A stretch of 53,624 bases of DNA, taken from contig NZ_NUNF01000053.1 in assembly GCF_002585305.1 (NCBI RefSeq), positions 1 through 53,624 of the forward strand. The letters are read 5' to 3'. The notes below the pieces were generated by a model. That model had not been told where the DNA came from and ran no database searches. It was given only the letters and a program-made list of their open reading frames with translations. A program made the translations under genes and the position numbers. Below, piece by piece: positions 19,877 to 28,129 of the stretch (its first letter is position 1; every line of letters begins with the position of its first letter). This stretch comes from Bacillus sp. AFS037270 (GTDB lineage Bacteria; Bacillota; Bacilli; Bacillales_B; DSM-18226).

Positions 19877-19963
19877 TTCCCATCACCTCAAAAAAATAGT
19901 CCTTTATCCCTATTATACTCCTGTAATACCATTAAAAACTCCATATAATTTTAAAGATTTATG

Positions 19964-19991
19964 TCATGTAACTAAAATAATCTCATATGTT
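19964..19991 (+). promoter_or_regulatory. Candidate sigma-E promoter of cotJABC
   Basis: TCATGTA is followed after 13 bases by CATATGTT, resembling the sigma-E pattern. The element ends 30 bases before the cotJA start. cotJ is a sigma-E operon in B. subtilis. Confidence 0.45.
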
Positions 19992-20021
19992 TAAATGATA
20001 TCGAATAAAGGGAGGGCGACT

Positions 20022-20252
20022 ATGAATACACATGTAAAAACCTATCATCCATATGCTAGTCCGTTTGACCCTTGTAGGCCAATACTTGAAAAAGCATACT
20101 CCACCCCACCAAATTTATATATGGGCTTTCAGCCGCCAAATTTACCTCAATTTACGCCACAAGAAGCACTTAGGGCAGGGACATTATGGAAGGCCTTTTA
20201 TGACCCCTGGTTCGGCCCGCTTGAACCAGGTAAAGGGGGACTCCCGCAATGA
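20022..20252 (+). CDS. cotJA: Spore coat-associated protein CotJA
   Basis: 76 residues, proline- and aromatic-rich (YHPYASPFDPC, PPNLYMGFQPPNLPQF, FYDPWFGP), typical of CotJA. It is a minor inner-coat component. The ATG follows GGGAGGG; an upstream in-frame start was rejected. Its stop codon overlaps the cotJB start (ATGA). Confidence 0.93.
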   Translation: MNTHVKTYHPYASPFDPCRPILEKAYSTPPNLYMGFQPPNLPQFTPQEALRAGTLWKAFYDPWFGPLEPGKGGLPQ

Positions 20253-20509
20253 AACAAGTTCCTGAGGAATATTATCAACTGATGGAACAGCTTCAAACAG
20301 TGGACTTTGTATTAGTTGAATTAACCTTGTATTTAGATACGCATAATGATGACCTAGAGGCCATTAATCAATTTAATCATTATGCCAAAGAGAGAAAACG
20401 TATAAAAAAGTTATTTGAAAGCCAGTTTGGACCTTTACAGCAATACGGGAACAGCTACTCTGGATACCCTTGGAACTGGGATGATACACCATGGCCATGG
20501 CAAGTTTAA
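20249..20509 (+). CDS. cotJB: Spore coat protein CotJB
   Basis: 86 residues. The N-terminal half is helical (YYQLMEQLQTVDFVLVELTLYLDTH) and the C-terminus is Trp/Pro/Tyr-rich (SGYPWNWDDTPWPWQV), as in CotJB. It overlaps cotJA by 4 bases and lies 38 bases before cotJC. Confidence 0.93.
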   Translation: MKQVPEEYYQLMEQLQTVDFVLVELTLYLDTHNDDLEAINQFNHYAKERKRIKKLFESQFGPLQQYGNSYSGYPWNWDDTPWPWQV

Positions 20510-20547
20510 AGCGGAAGCAGTAAACAACGTTCAAGGGAGGGGCTAAA

Positions 20548-21117
20548 ATGTGGATTTACGAAAAAAAGCTGCAATATCCTGTACGAGTTAGTTCGTGTAA
20601 CCCTAGATTAGCGAAATATTTAATCGAGCAATACGGCGGTGCCGATGGAGAATTAGCAGCTGCACTCAGGTATTTAAACCAAAGATACACCATTCCCGAC
20701 AAGGTAATCGGCCTTCTAACTGATATTGGAACAGAAGAGTTTGCTCATCTTGAAATGATCGCTACAATGGTCTATAAATTAACGAAAGATGCTACACCCG
20801 AACAACTTAAAGCTGCAGGTATTGAGGATCACTATGTCAACAATGATAAGGCATTATTCTACCATAATGCCGCCGGTGTACCATTTACAGCCACTTATAT
20901 TCAAGCAAAAGGGGATCCAATTGCAGATCTTTATGAAGATATTGCCGCGGAGGAAAAGGCACGAGCAACTTACCAATGGATTATAAATATGAGCGATGAT
21001 TCAGATTTAAATGATGGATTAAGATTTTTACGGGAAAGAGAAATTATTCATTCACAGCGATTCCGTGAGGCCGTCGAAATCTTAAAAGAAGAGCAGGGCA
21101 AAAAGAAAATCTTTTAA
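20548..21117 (+). CDS. cotJC: CotJC, manganese-catalase-like spore coat protein
   Basis: 189 residues, a di-manganese catalase family member carried in the spore coat. Conserved metal-ligand segments are GELAAALRYLNQRY, GTEEFAHLEM, EDIAAEEKAR and LREREIIHSQRF. It may decompose hydrogen peroxide in the coat. The start follows GGGAGGGG. It ends the cotJ operon and is followed by a strong terminator. Confidence 0.95.
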   Translation: MWIYEKKLQYPVRVSSCNPRLAKYLIEQYGGADGELAAALRYLNQRYTIPDKVIGLLTDIGTEEFAHLEMIATMVYKLTKDATPEQLKAAGIEDHYVNNDKALFYHNAAGVPFTATYIQAKGDPIADLYEDIAAEEKARATYQWIINMSDDSDLNDGLRFLREREIIHSQRFREAVEILKEEQGKKKIF

Positions 21118-21122
21118 TTGGT

Positions 21123-21160
21123 AATAAGAAGCAGTTGAAGGTCTGCTTCTTATTTTTTTT
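21123..21160 (+). terminator. cotJC intrinsic terminator
   Basis: Arms AATAAGAAGCAG and CTGCTTCTTATT with an 8-base loop and a T-tract on the plus strand. It overlaps the convergent ypbF 3' end. Confidence 0.9.
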
Positions 21161-21605
21161 CATGATATAAGTTAATATCATATTGCTTTTTCATTATTTC
21201 AAAAACAACATGGCGGTTTTTCCATTCCTCTTCCTTCTTCCACAAATCTTTACTTCGATCCACAATCTCGCATCTCAATTCTTGATATTCCTTTTCCTTT
21301 TTTTCCTTTTGTTGTTTTAACAGATTCATTGCCCCAAACCCAACAATGATTAACGCCAAAAAATAAACTGCAACTGAATCATTTAATATTGCTGACAACA
21401 TGGATATAAAGTTATAAGAATATTGTTTAACAAAAATAATATAGAAATAAAGCGTAAAGATAAACGCCAAAAAAAGCGTGCCATAAATCGAAATATAATG
21501 CCACTTTTTCACGTCATCGAACTTTTTCTTTCTCTTTCTTACATTTTCTAACATTTGCTTGGTCGCTTGATCGGTATATTCAAGGTGTTGGATTGGTGTA
21601 TCCAT
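21150..21605 (-). CDS. ypbF: YpbF-like membrane protein (DUF2663)
   Basis: 151 residues. A charged N-terminal helix (KQMLENVRKRKKKFDDVKKW) precedes two transmembrane segments (about 39-59 and 81-105) and a highly charged coiled-coil-like C-terminus (KQQKEKKEKEYQELRCEIVDR). Probably a membrane protein with both tails in the cytoplasm. Function unknown. It converges with cotJC, and its stop codon is within the cotJC terminator. Confidence 0.82.
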   Translation of the reverse strand: MDTPIQHLEYTDQATKQMLENVRKRKKKFDDVKKWHYISIYGTLFLAFIFTLYFYIIFVKQYSYNFISMLSAILNDSVAVYFLALIIVGFGAMNLLKQQKEKKEKEYQELRCEIVDRSKDLWKKEEEWKNRHVVFEIMKKQYDINLYHEKK

Positions 21606-21672
21606 CTTGTCACCCTCCCTATTTCAGATATATATATTTATGTTCTTGTCCTAAAATTTATGTTGTAAAAGC

Positions 21673-21697
21673 AAAAAAAACCGATCAAAGATCGGCT
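21673..21697 (-). terminator. ypbE intrinsic terminator
   Basis: Stem CCGATC/GATCGG with a 3-base loop, followed by eight T residues on the minus strand. It begins immediately after the ypbE stop. Confidence 0.88.
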
Positions 21698-22421
21698 AGT
21701 TTAACGGTATTTTGAGTACTTGACCAACATATATATTTTCACTTTGCAATCTATTAGCTTCCTTAATGATGGTGACACCATTTTTGGAATGGTAATACCT
21801 TATAGCTATTCTATATAGTGTCTCTTTAGGCTTTACCGTATGATAAATCATTTTAGTTGTTTTTTGAGGCGTAGTTGACGTAGTTGGAGTCGTCTGACTT
21901 TTTACTGCCTCGATTGGCTGACTATTTTTATCAGATACCTGCTGATTGGCTGTCCCTTGATTGGTAGTGGCCACAGGAGATCCTGCAGAACTTTCAGCAG
22001 ACTCATCCTCCTGTGTGGAAGTTTCTACACTTTTTTCCTCTGGAGCCGTTATCTTGTCGGCTTCTTGATCAGATTTCGATGATTCATCTATCGAATCTTC
22101 TTTTTCAGGAGTAGCCTTTTCAAGATTAATGGTTTCATATCCCACTGAACTTCCGGAAGTCTTTTGAGTTCCATTGACTTTCACGCCGCCATCCCGATAC
22201 GATATCACACTAAAAATGATGATGGGAAGTAGAATAAAACACAAGACTAATAGCCGGATTATCGGATATTTAACCTTCCATTTTGTTTTCTTTTTCTTTT
22301 GTCTGTGGACCTGTTCTCTCGGTGGCAGCTTATCACTGTCCCCATCCACCTTTTCATTTATTTTTTGAATCCGTTTTTTTAATCGTTCCGCTTGGTCTCT
22401 GTATGGTTCTTCTTTATTCAC
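21696..22421 (-). CDS. ypbE: LysM-domain membrane protein YpbE
   Basis: 241 residues. A cytoplasmic basic N-terminus (HRQKKKKTKWKVK) is followed by one transmembrane segment (about 51-71), a long Ser/Thr/Glu/Gln-rich linker and a C-terminal LysM domain (YHTVKPKETLYRIAIRYYHS...VGQVLKIPLN) that should bind peptidoglycan. The start is GTG after GGGAGGAA and overlaps ypbD by 8 bases. A wall-associated role is inferred from the LysM domain. Confidence 0.85.
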   Translation of the reverse strand: MNKEEPYRDQAERLKKRIQKINEKVDGDSDKLPPREQVHRQKKKKTKWKVKYPIIRLLVLCFILLPIIIFSVISYRDGGVKVNGTQKTSGSSVGYETINLEKATPEKEDSIDESSKSDQEADKITAPEEKSVETSTQEDESAESSAGSPVATTNQGTANQQVSDKNSQPIEAVKSQTTPTTSTTPQKTTKMIYHTVKPKETLYRIAIRYYHSKNGVTIIKEANRLQSENIYVGQVLKIPLN

Positions 22422-23022
22422 AGAGTTGTTCCTCCCTGTTCATGTCATCTGATGTCAGTCTAAATTTTATATATACTCCCAGAAGAAAGTCTATGACAAA
22501 ATGCATCATAATGGTTACTGCTAAATTACCTGTCCATTTGTAAATAAACCCTATCAAAAAACTTAAAAGGATAATATTTAAAAAGAGGTACCAATTAAAA
22601 AGGTAACGATAATGAATGATGGCAAAGATAATACTAGCTAGTACTAGACCAACCTTTGTTTGGATAATTCCCCGAAAAAGCAATTCTTCACTAAACGCCA
22701 CAAAAAGAGCAATGACAAATATATGAAATACATGTCTATTTTTAAAGATCCTCTCATTTAATCCCCCGTCATCATAAAAGGATGCAGGCAGCAGCTTCAT
22801 TAATAAAACATCAGCAAAAACAATGATTACACCTGCTGGAATACCAATTGTCAGAATATTATAATCTGTCAAATCTATATTTTGAATATACGAAAAATGA
22901 TCATATAATATTGCTCCCAAGATGAGTGAAATACCTAAAAGGATGATTTGTGTAAGGTATAAGTGATATAGTAGCTCTTTATCTGTTAGATCTGTGATTA
23001 TTTGATTATACTTTCTTTTCAT
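22414..23022 (-). CDS. ypbD: CPBP-family intramembrane protease YpbD
   Basis: 202 residues, about six membrane segments. Motifs of the CPBP (Abi/CAAX-protease-like) family are EELLFRG (Glu112-Glu113 and Arg117), FAIIHYRYLFNW and HFVIDFLLG. In bacteria such proteins cleave membrane substrates or are involved in peptide maturation; the substrate here is unknown. It overlaps recS by 4 bases. Confidence 0.87.
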   Translation of the reverse strand: MKRKYNQIITDLTDKELLYHLYLTQIILLGISLILGAILYDHFSYIQNIDLTDYNILTIGIPAGVIIVFADVLLMKLLPASFYDDGGLNERIFKNRHVFHIFVIALFVAFSEELLFRGIIQTKVGLVLASIIFAIIHYRYLFNWYLFLNIILLSFLIGFIYKWTGNLAVTIMMHFVIDFLLGVYIKFRLTSDDMNREEQLCE

Positions 23023-24533
23023 TCACTCAACTCACAATTTATTAGAATTTTCGCAAGGTAATCCTTCCATTTCTCTTCCCGAGCCGGTATGGATGTTATA
23101 TTTGCAGGTGCCTGGAAATCTCTTAAATTCACACCACAGATATCACAGCAGGATGGATTTTTATGGATCATTTCTTCAGCAAAATAATGTAAAATAAATT
23201 CACGTCTACATGAGTCGGCATTTATCAATTTTTTCATATGGACGATATTATTAAGTTTTAATTGTAATCTTTCTCTCACAAACTCTTTCAGTGAAGTTTT
23301 TAACCTATCAAGATTTTTAATTTCGCGGTCGGGGTTATTTACGTAGTCCTTTATGATTCTCCATTGAATTTCTGAAAACCCACCAAGTATACTCAACTCC
23401 TGCTTTAATTCCATTTCGCCATCGGTTAACATATGCTGTTCGGTTAAATTGGTAAATAACCAATCAATTTGCTGCTCAGATGGCAATTCACCCTCAGCAA
23501 GCTGAATCGGAAGCTGCTCATCACCTGGTGCGTATATAAGGATGGCAACACTAGGCAGCCCATCTCGCCCTGCCCTTCCAATCTCCTGTAGATACGACTC
23601 AATCTGCATCGGCATATGATAGTGAATAATAAAACGAATATTTTCTTTATTGATCCCCATACCAAACGCACTTGTGGCACAAACAACATCAAGTTGATTG
23701 TGAATAAACTGCTGTTGAATTAATACCCTAGTATTCGCATCTAATCCGCCATGATAAGCCATTGCTTGACAAATTCCTTTTTCCATCAACAGAGAGGCCA
23801 TCTGATCAGCTGCCTTTTTACTAGAAAAATATATAATACCGGGCTTTTGCAATTGTGATACAAGCTCAATAATACGATTTTGTTTATCGTGATAATCAGT
23901 TAATTTTTCAAAATGGAAGGCAATGTTAGGGCGATCAATGGTTGATTCTATTTTTATTATTTCGTCATTTTCAAGCCCGAGGGACGTTACAATATCTTCA
24001 CGCACCTTTTTGGTTGCAGTAGCTGTAAGTGCAAGAGTTAATGGACTGCCTAATTTCTTCCGAATATCGCCTAGCTTTGAATAGTCTGGTCTGAAATCAA
24101 ATCCCCACTGTGATATACAATGGGCTTCGTCTACAACGAATAAAGAAATGGTTTGCTGCTGAAGGATATTTATAACGAAAGGAACCCTTAACATTTCCGG
24201 TGAAATAAAGATAAACTTATAATCTCGTAAATGACGAAATACTTTATTTCTCTCTTCTAAGGAAAGAAAAGAGTTTAATGCAACTACTCTTTTCTCTCCT
24301 AACCGGTTCATTTGCTCAACCTGATCCTGCATTAAAGAAAGTAATGGAGAAATGATTAGAATCTGCCCACTCAAAAGATAGCCTGGTAATTGGTAACACA
24401 ATGATTTTCCTGTTCCTGTCGGGAGCATAGCTAATGTATGCTGACCGGAAAGAATGGTGGTTATAACCTCTTTTTGTCCTATTTTAAATGAAGAATAACC
24501 AAAATACTTTTTTAAAAGAATTTCTAATTCCAT
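23019..24533 (-). CDS. recS: RecQ-family DNA helicase (RecS/YpbC)
   Basis: 504 residues. A superfamily 2 helicase with Walker A GTGKS (40-44), DEAH (135-138), TATAT and QEIGRAGRDG. A C-terminal zinc-binding cluster has cysteines in SCRREF and CCDICG. No HRDC domain follows, so it is shorter than RecQ proper (about 590-610), consistent with RecS of B. subtilis. It acts in recombination repair. It overlaps ypbB by 10 bases and ypbD by 4, forming a tight operon. Confidence 0.92.
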   Translation of the reverse strand: MELEILLKKYFGYSSFKIGQKEVITTILSGQHTLAMLPTGTGKSLCYQLPGYLLSGQILIISPLLSLMQDQVEQMNRLGEKRVVALNSFLSLEERNKVFRHLRDYKFIFISPEMLRVPFVINILQQQTISLFVVDEAHCISQWGFDFRPDYSKLGDIRKKLGSPLTLALTATATKKVREDIVTSLGLENDEIIKIESTIDRPNIAFHFEKLTDYHDKQNRIIELVSQLQKPGIIYFSSKKAADQMASLLMEKGICQAMAYHGGLDANTRVLIQQQFIHNQLDVVCATSAFGMGINKENIRFIIHYHMPMQIESYLQEIGRAGRDGLPSVAILIYAPGDEQLPIQLAEGELPSEQQIDWLFTNLTEQHMLTDGEMELKQELSILGGFSEIQWRIIKDYVNNPDREIKNLDRLKTSLKEFVRERLQLKLNNIVHMKKLINADSCRREFILHYFAEEMIHKNPSCCDICGVNLRDFQAPANITSIPAREEKWKDYLAKILINCELSE

Positions 24534-25570
24534 TTTCTATCACCATACTTCGCCAGTACTAACCTTATTTGAAGATAAGTTGCAGTCTTCAATTGATCCT
24601 TAATCAGTTTTAATTGTCTCGTTCCAATAGATCTTGAAAGTTCAATAATCTTTAATTGTATAGCTTTATCAACATAAGGATCGATAGAGAAATTTTCGAG
24701 ATGCAATGCAAATTCAACTAAATGATCTTCAATTGTACTTAATTTTAAATTTCTTAAATCTGCTATTTTTTCAGGCGTATTTCCCTGTATTAAAAGATTC
24801 CAAGTCTTCCTCGAAGAAGAAGTTAACACATCCGCCTTCTCTAAATCTTTAATTAAAAAAGTCAGCATATTAAAGTAACTAGAATCCTTTATAATCTTTT
24901 GAATTATATAATGCAGTGTATTTATAAATTCAAGCTGATAATCGTGAATGTCTATATTAAGCTTCCTAGCCGCTTGGATTGCCGTTAATCCTATTTGCTG
25001 AAAGCCAGTTAAGCGAAACACTAAAACAGAAGGGTCTAAATCCTTTGCTCCCTTAAAGCAGTTGATCAATTCCGAATATAAAACCGTGCCTAATTCATTC
25101 CTTGGTATTTTCATTTCCTTTAACAGCGATTTAAGCCAATTATGGACATCTTTATTTTTTTGAATAGGGATGTATTTGGCTTCCTCATAGACAAGATTTG
25201 AAGTGACCTGAATAAAAAATGATAATCTTTCCCAAAACAACGTGGTAAAGGAGTGAAAGGTCCAGCCATTCAGGTAATGATCCATTGATGTAGTTTCTAA
25301 ATGTTCTAATCCAGAAACCGTTACTCGGTACCTTTGTTCACCGCAGCCATCAATTAAATTTCTTCTAGATAATTCTTCTATGATTTGTTCAAAGTTTTCT
25401 CTTGTTAGTGTCTCGTACACACCAAAGAATTCCTTTATGGAGAATAAATGGGCATCTTGAATGGTTTGCGATGATTTTTTTCCATTTAAGAGGTGATAGA
25501 TGGAATAAATGGTCCGTTCGCTATTAAGTTGTTTTAAACAATATATAATTACGGTTTCTAATTTCAGCAT
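24524..25570 (-). CDS. ypbB: YpbB, helix-turn-helix partner of RecS
   Basis: 348 residues. A C-terminal helix-turn-helix resembling the RecQ-associated HTH_40 type (GNTPEKIADLRNLKLSTIEDHL) is visible; the rest is helical without other motifs I recognise. It precedes recS with a 10-base overlap. The pair may represent a split of the helicase and its accessory DNA-binding region. This functional link is inferred from domain and operon context. Confidence 0.85.
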   Translation of the reverse strand: MLKLETVIIYCLKQLNSERTIYSIYHLLNGKKSSQTIQDAHLFSIKEFFGVYETLTRENFEQIIEELSRRNLIDGCGEQRYRVTVSGLEHLETTSMDHYLNGWTFHSFTTLFWERLSFFIQVTSNLVYEEAKYIPIQKNKDVHNWLKSLLKEMKIPRNELGTVLYSELINCFKGAKDLDPSVLVFRLTGFQQIGLTAIQAARKLNIDIHDYQLEFINTLHYIIQKIIKDSSYFNMLTFLIKDLEKADVLTSSSRKTWNLLIQGNTPEKIADLRNLKLSTIEDHLVEFALHLENFSIDPYVDKAIQLKIIELSRSIGTRQLKLIKDQLKTATYLQIRLVLAKYGDRKWN

Positions 25571-25760
25571 CTTTATCCACCACTTTTACCCAATTATCGA
25601 CAAAAATCCTCATTTTATCCTTTTTTTATTTTAACATGAATTTTGTATTACTGGTTGGTTAATAATGAAGAAGTTTCAACGTTTTGACACCATTAACCCC
25701 TTAACACTAATATCATTTTTCTATTGAAAAGTTGCCCATACAGCTTTACAATAGGAATGA

Positions 25761-26084
<324 letters not shown>

Positions 26085-26107
26085 AATCATCTTAAAGCTG
26101 CTTTAAT

Positions 26108-26140
26108 CCGACCTCGTCTTATACAGACGGGGTTTTCTAT
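26108..26140 (+). terminator. fer intrinsic terminator
   Basis: ACCTCGTCT and AGACGGGG pair (with wobble) around a TATAC loop, followed by TTTT on the plus strand. Confidence 0.7.
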
Positions 26141-26144
26141 TACA

Positions 26145-26190
26145 TAAAAAAACAACAAGAGCGACAGAAGGTTGCTCTTGTTGTTTTTTT
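26145..26190 (-). terminator. fmnP intrinsic terminator
   Basis: Arms AACAACAAGAGC and GCTCTTGTTGTT with an 11-base loop. Both flanks are A/T runs, so it could act in both directions, serving mainly fmnP on the minus strand. Confidence 0.88.
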
Positions 26191-26197
26191 AGATTTT

Positions 26198-26773
26198 TTA
26201 TGCGCCTTTTACTACAGAAAATTTATTAATCCATGCTTGCATTCGAATAAACAATAGCATGAAGATGACTGACATCATGATACCCTTTAAGATATTAAAA
26301 GGTAAAATCGCAGGTACGACCAAATTTCTCATATCTGGAAACCCCATAAGCAGCGTGTATGCAGGAAGGATTAGGATGTAATTTAAGATACTCATAACTA
26401 CAGCCATGATGACCGTTCCGGCCACTAACGCAATGGTCATACCCTTTCTAGTTTTAAGTCGATTATAGACAAATAATGTTGGAAGGACAAAGACAATTCC
26501 TGCAACAAAATTTGCGATATGACCTACAGGTACGCCTGTTTGACTTCCAGTAGCAATATAATTAAGAACATTTTTCAATAATTCTACTAAAATACCGGCA
26601 AGCGGTCCAAAAACTAATGCCGCAATTAACGCTGGGATGTCGCTGAAATCAACAAATAGAAAATTTGGAAATATCGGCAGCGGGAAATTTAATAGCATCA
26701 ATAAATAGGCTATACTACTTAACATTCCAATTGATACATAGGCTTTTACATTTAACTTCTTTCTTTTTTCCAT
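26198..26773 (-). CDS. fmnP: Riboflavin transporter RibU/FmnP (ECF S component)
   Basis: 191 residues, about six membrane segments. It is the substrate-binding subunit of an energy-coupling-factor importer for riboflavin. Family segments: LNFPLPIFPNFLFVDFSDIPALIAALVFGP and LKNVLNYIATGSQTGVPVG. It needs the shared EcfAA'T module, which is not in this window. ATG chosen after AAGGAG. Regulation by an upstream FMN riboswitch supports the substrate assignment. Confidence 0.95.
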   Translation of the reverse strand: MEKRKKLNVKAYVSIGMLSSIAYLLMLLNFPLPIFPNFLFVDFSDIPALIAALVFGPLAGILVELLKNVLNYIATGSQTGVPVGHIANFVAGIVFVLPTLFVYNRLKTRKGMTIALVAGTVIMAVVMSILNYILILPAYTLLMGFPDMRNLVVPAILPFNILKGIMMSVIFMLLFIRMQAWINKFSVVKGA

Positions 26774-26840
26774 TTTCCTCTCTCCTTTTTGATCCATCAT
26801 ATTAGGAAGAGAGGTTCAGCAAACAGACGACCCAAGTAAA

Positions 26841-26878
26841 TAAAAACTCCCTCAAGAAAAATAACTTGAGGGAGTTTA
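26841..26878 (-). terminator. Riboswitch-controlled terminator before fmnP
   Basis: A 13-bp stem (AAACTCCCTCAAG arm) with an 8-base loop ends in TTTTTA on the minus strand, 68 bases upstream of fmnP. It lies between the FMN aptamer and the gene, the expected position for an attenuator. Confidence 0.85.
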
Positions 26879-26897
26879 CAAAGGCACGCTTAATAAA

Positions 26898-26926
26898 CAT
26901 TCAAAACATCAACATTTTTTGAATGT
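26898..26926 (-). promoter_or_regulatory. Hairpin between FMN aptamer and attenuator
   Basis: Arms ACATTCAAAA and TTTTGAATGT form a 10-bp stem. It may be part of the expression platform. I could not show which strands compete with the terminator. Confidence 0.5.
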
Positions 26927-26937
26927 CTGCAGAACCT

Positions 26938-27066
26938 CCATCTTCTCCCATCCAGACTATACTGTCGGCTTTGGAATCGCACCAAATCCTGCCCCAAAAG
27001 GCTCGCGGGCTTAAGAGCATTGCTCTAATACCGCCGATCGGGAATTTCACCCTGCCCCGAAGATAG
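26938..27066 (-). promoter_or_regulatory. FMN riboswitch (RFN element)
   Basis: The minus strand carries all hallmark RFN segments in order: TTCGGGGCAGGGTGAAATTC, CCGATCGGCGGT, AGCCCGCGAGC, GGCAGGATTTGGT, AGCCGACAGTATAGTCTGG and ATGGGAGAAGA. FMN binding should promote termination at 26841-26878 and reduce fmnP expression. Confidence 0.97.
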
Positions 27067-27088
27067 ATCGATATTAAATTACGTCTTT

Positions 27089-27117
27089 ATTATACTAAAC
27101 AATATTTGTTTTGTTAA
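27089..27117 (-). promoter_or_regulatory. Sigma-A promoter of the fmnP transcript
   Basis: On the minus strand TTAACA and TATAAT are separated by exactly 17 bases, just upstream of the riboswitch aptamer. Confidence 0.8.
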
Positions 27118-27154
27118 GAAAAAAATCTTACTTACTTAATGAATTGCGTCATAT

Positions 27155-27193
27155 AAATAAGAAGAACCCGCGGGCTAGAGGCCGCGGATTCTA
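27155..27193 (-). terminator. Terminator of the M23 peptidase gene
   Basis: Arms AGAACCCGCGG and CCGCGGATTCT (one wobble pair) with an 8-base loop, followed by TTCTTATTTAT on the minus strand. Confidence 0.7.
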
Positions 27194-27196
27194 TTA

Positions 27197-27952
27197 CTAA
27201 GGAACAATTAGGATCTGCTTTGGTTTAATTAGATCTGTTGTTAAATGATTTAGATTTTTCACAGCTATTACAGTGGTATTCTGTTTTTGAGCAATTGTGG
27301 ACAAGGTGTCCCCTTCTTTGACAATGTACCTTTCCAAAGGTGGTGAGCTATTAGCATTGTCATTTTGATGTAAACGCAGCTGGGAACTTGCTGCTAACAC
27401 TGATTCCCCTATACTTGCGATCCCTGCCTGGACAGGTTCGCCAACATCCGCTTTACCCAATAGCTGCTCAGGGTCCAGCGCATATTTTTTATCATATCGC
27501 CATTCCAGCTGATGTGCTTCAAAATGTAGATGTGTCCCTGTAGCTTGTCCTGTTCTTCCCATCTTTCCAATCACATCACCCTGTTTGATCCATTGACCTT
27601 TGCCTACATTCCGCCTATTCAAGTGCGCATAAACAGTCACAAAATGACTTGGATGCTTAATAAAGACAACATTTCCATATGTATTAGAATAATAGGATTT
27701 ATCAACAACACCATCCTCAACGGCAAGGATGGGTGTGTCTATTCTTCCAGCAATATCAATTCCTTTATGTCTTCCCTGCCTTGTTCCATATGTATCTGAA
27801 ATGATCCCGTCTGCCGGCCAAATCCAGTGGTCATTTATGACTCCTAGGTCTTGTGTCCCTGCTGCTTCCGAATGTTTTCCACCTAAAAATAATAAACTGA
27901 CACAAAGCGCCATAATAATGGCAATTAAAAATCTCTTTATGTAGTCACGCAT
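27197..27952 (-). CDS. M23 metallopeptidase with C-terminal LysM domain
   Basis: 251 residues. A signal or anchor covers about 7-31. The M23 (LytM-type) domain at about 45-165 holds the zinc motifs HKGID (HxxxD), YAHLN and HLHFE (HxH), so it should be catalytically active against peptide cross-links of peptidoglycan. A linker leads to a LysM domain at about 207-251 (YIVKEGDTLSTIAQKQ). It is extracellular or wall-bound. It lacks SpoIIQ-like features; I do not assign a symbol. It sits alone between fmnP and rsiX. Confidence 0.88.
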   Translation of the reverse strand: MRDYIKRFLIAIIMALCVSLLFLGGKHSEAAGTQDLGVINDHWIWPADGIISDTYGTRQGRHKGIDIAGRIDTPILAVEDGVVDKSYYSNTYGNVVFIKHPSHFVTVYAHLNRRNVGKGQWIKQGDVIGKMGRTGQATGTHLHFEAHQLEWRYDKKYALDPEQLLGKADVGEPVQAGIASIGESVLAASSQLRLHQNDNANSSPPLERYIVKEGDTLSTIAQKQNTTVIAVKNLNHLTTDLIKPKQILIVP

Positions 27953-28093
27953 TCCTTTCTTTTCCTCCTTAATATTGTCCTCTCCTCCACACCATATGTT
28001 TAATGGGTCCTATTTAGAACGAACCTAGTTGTAAGTTCTATGGGGAGCCTAAGCATATTTGTTATAATTTGGAGACTTATCAAATTTTATTCA

Positions 28094-28120
28094 TAAAAAA
28101 AAATCAACCCTAGGGTTGAT
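28094..28120 (-). terminator. rsiX intrinsic terminator
   Basis: ATCAACC and GGTTGAT around a CTAG loop, then eight or more T residues on the minus strand. Confidence 0.9.
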
Positions 28121-28129
28121 CGGCGATTT

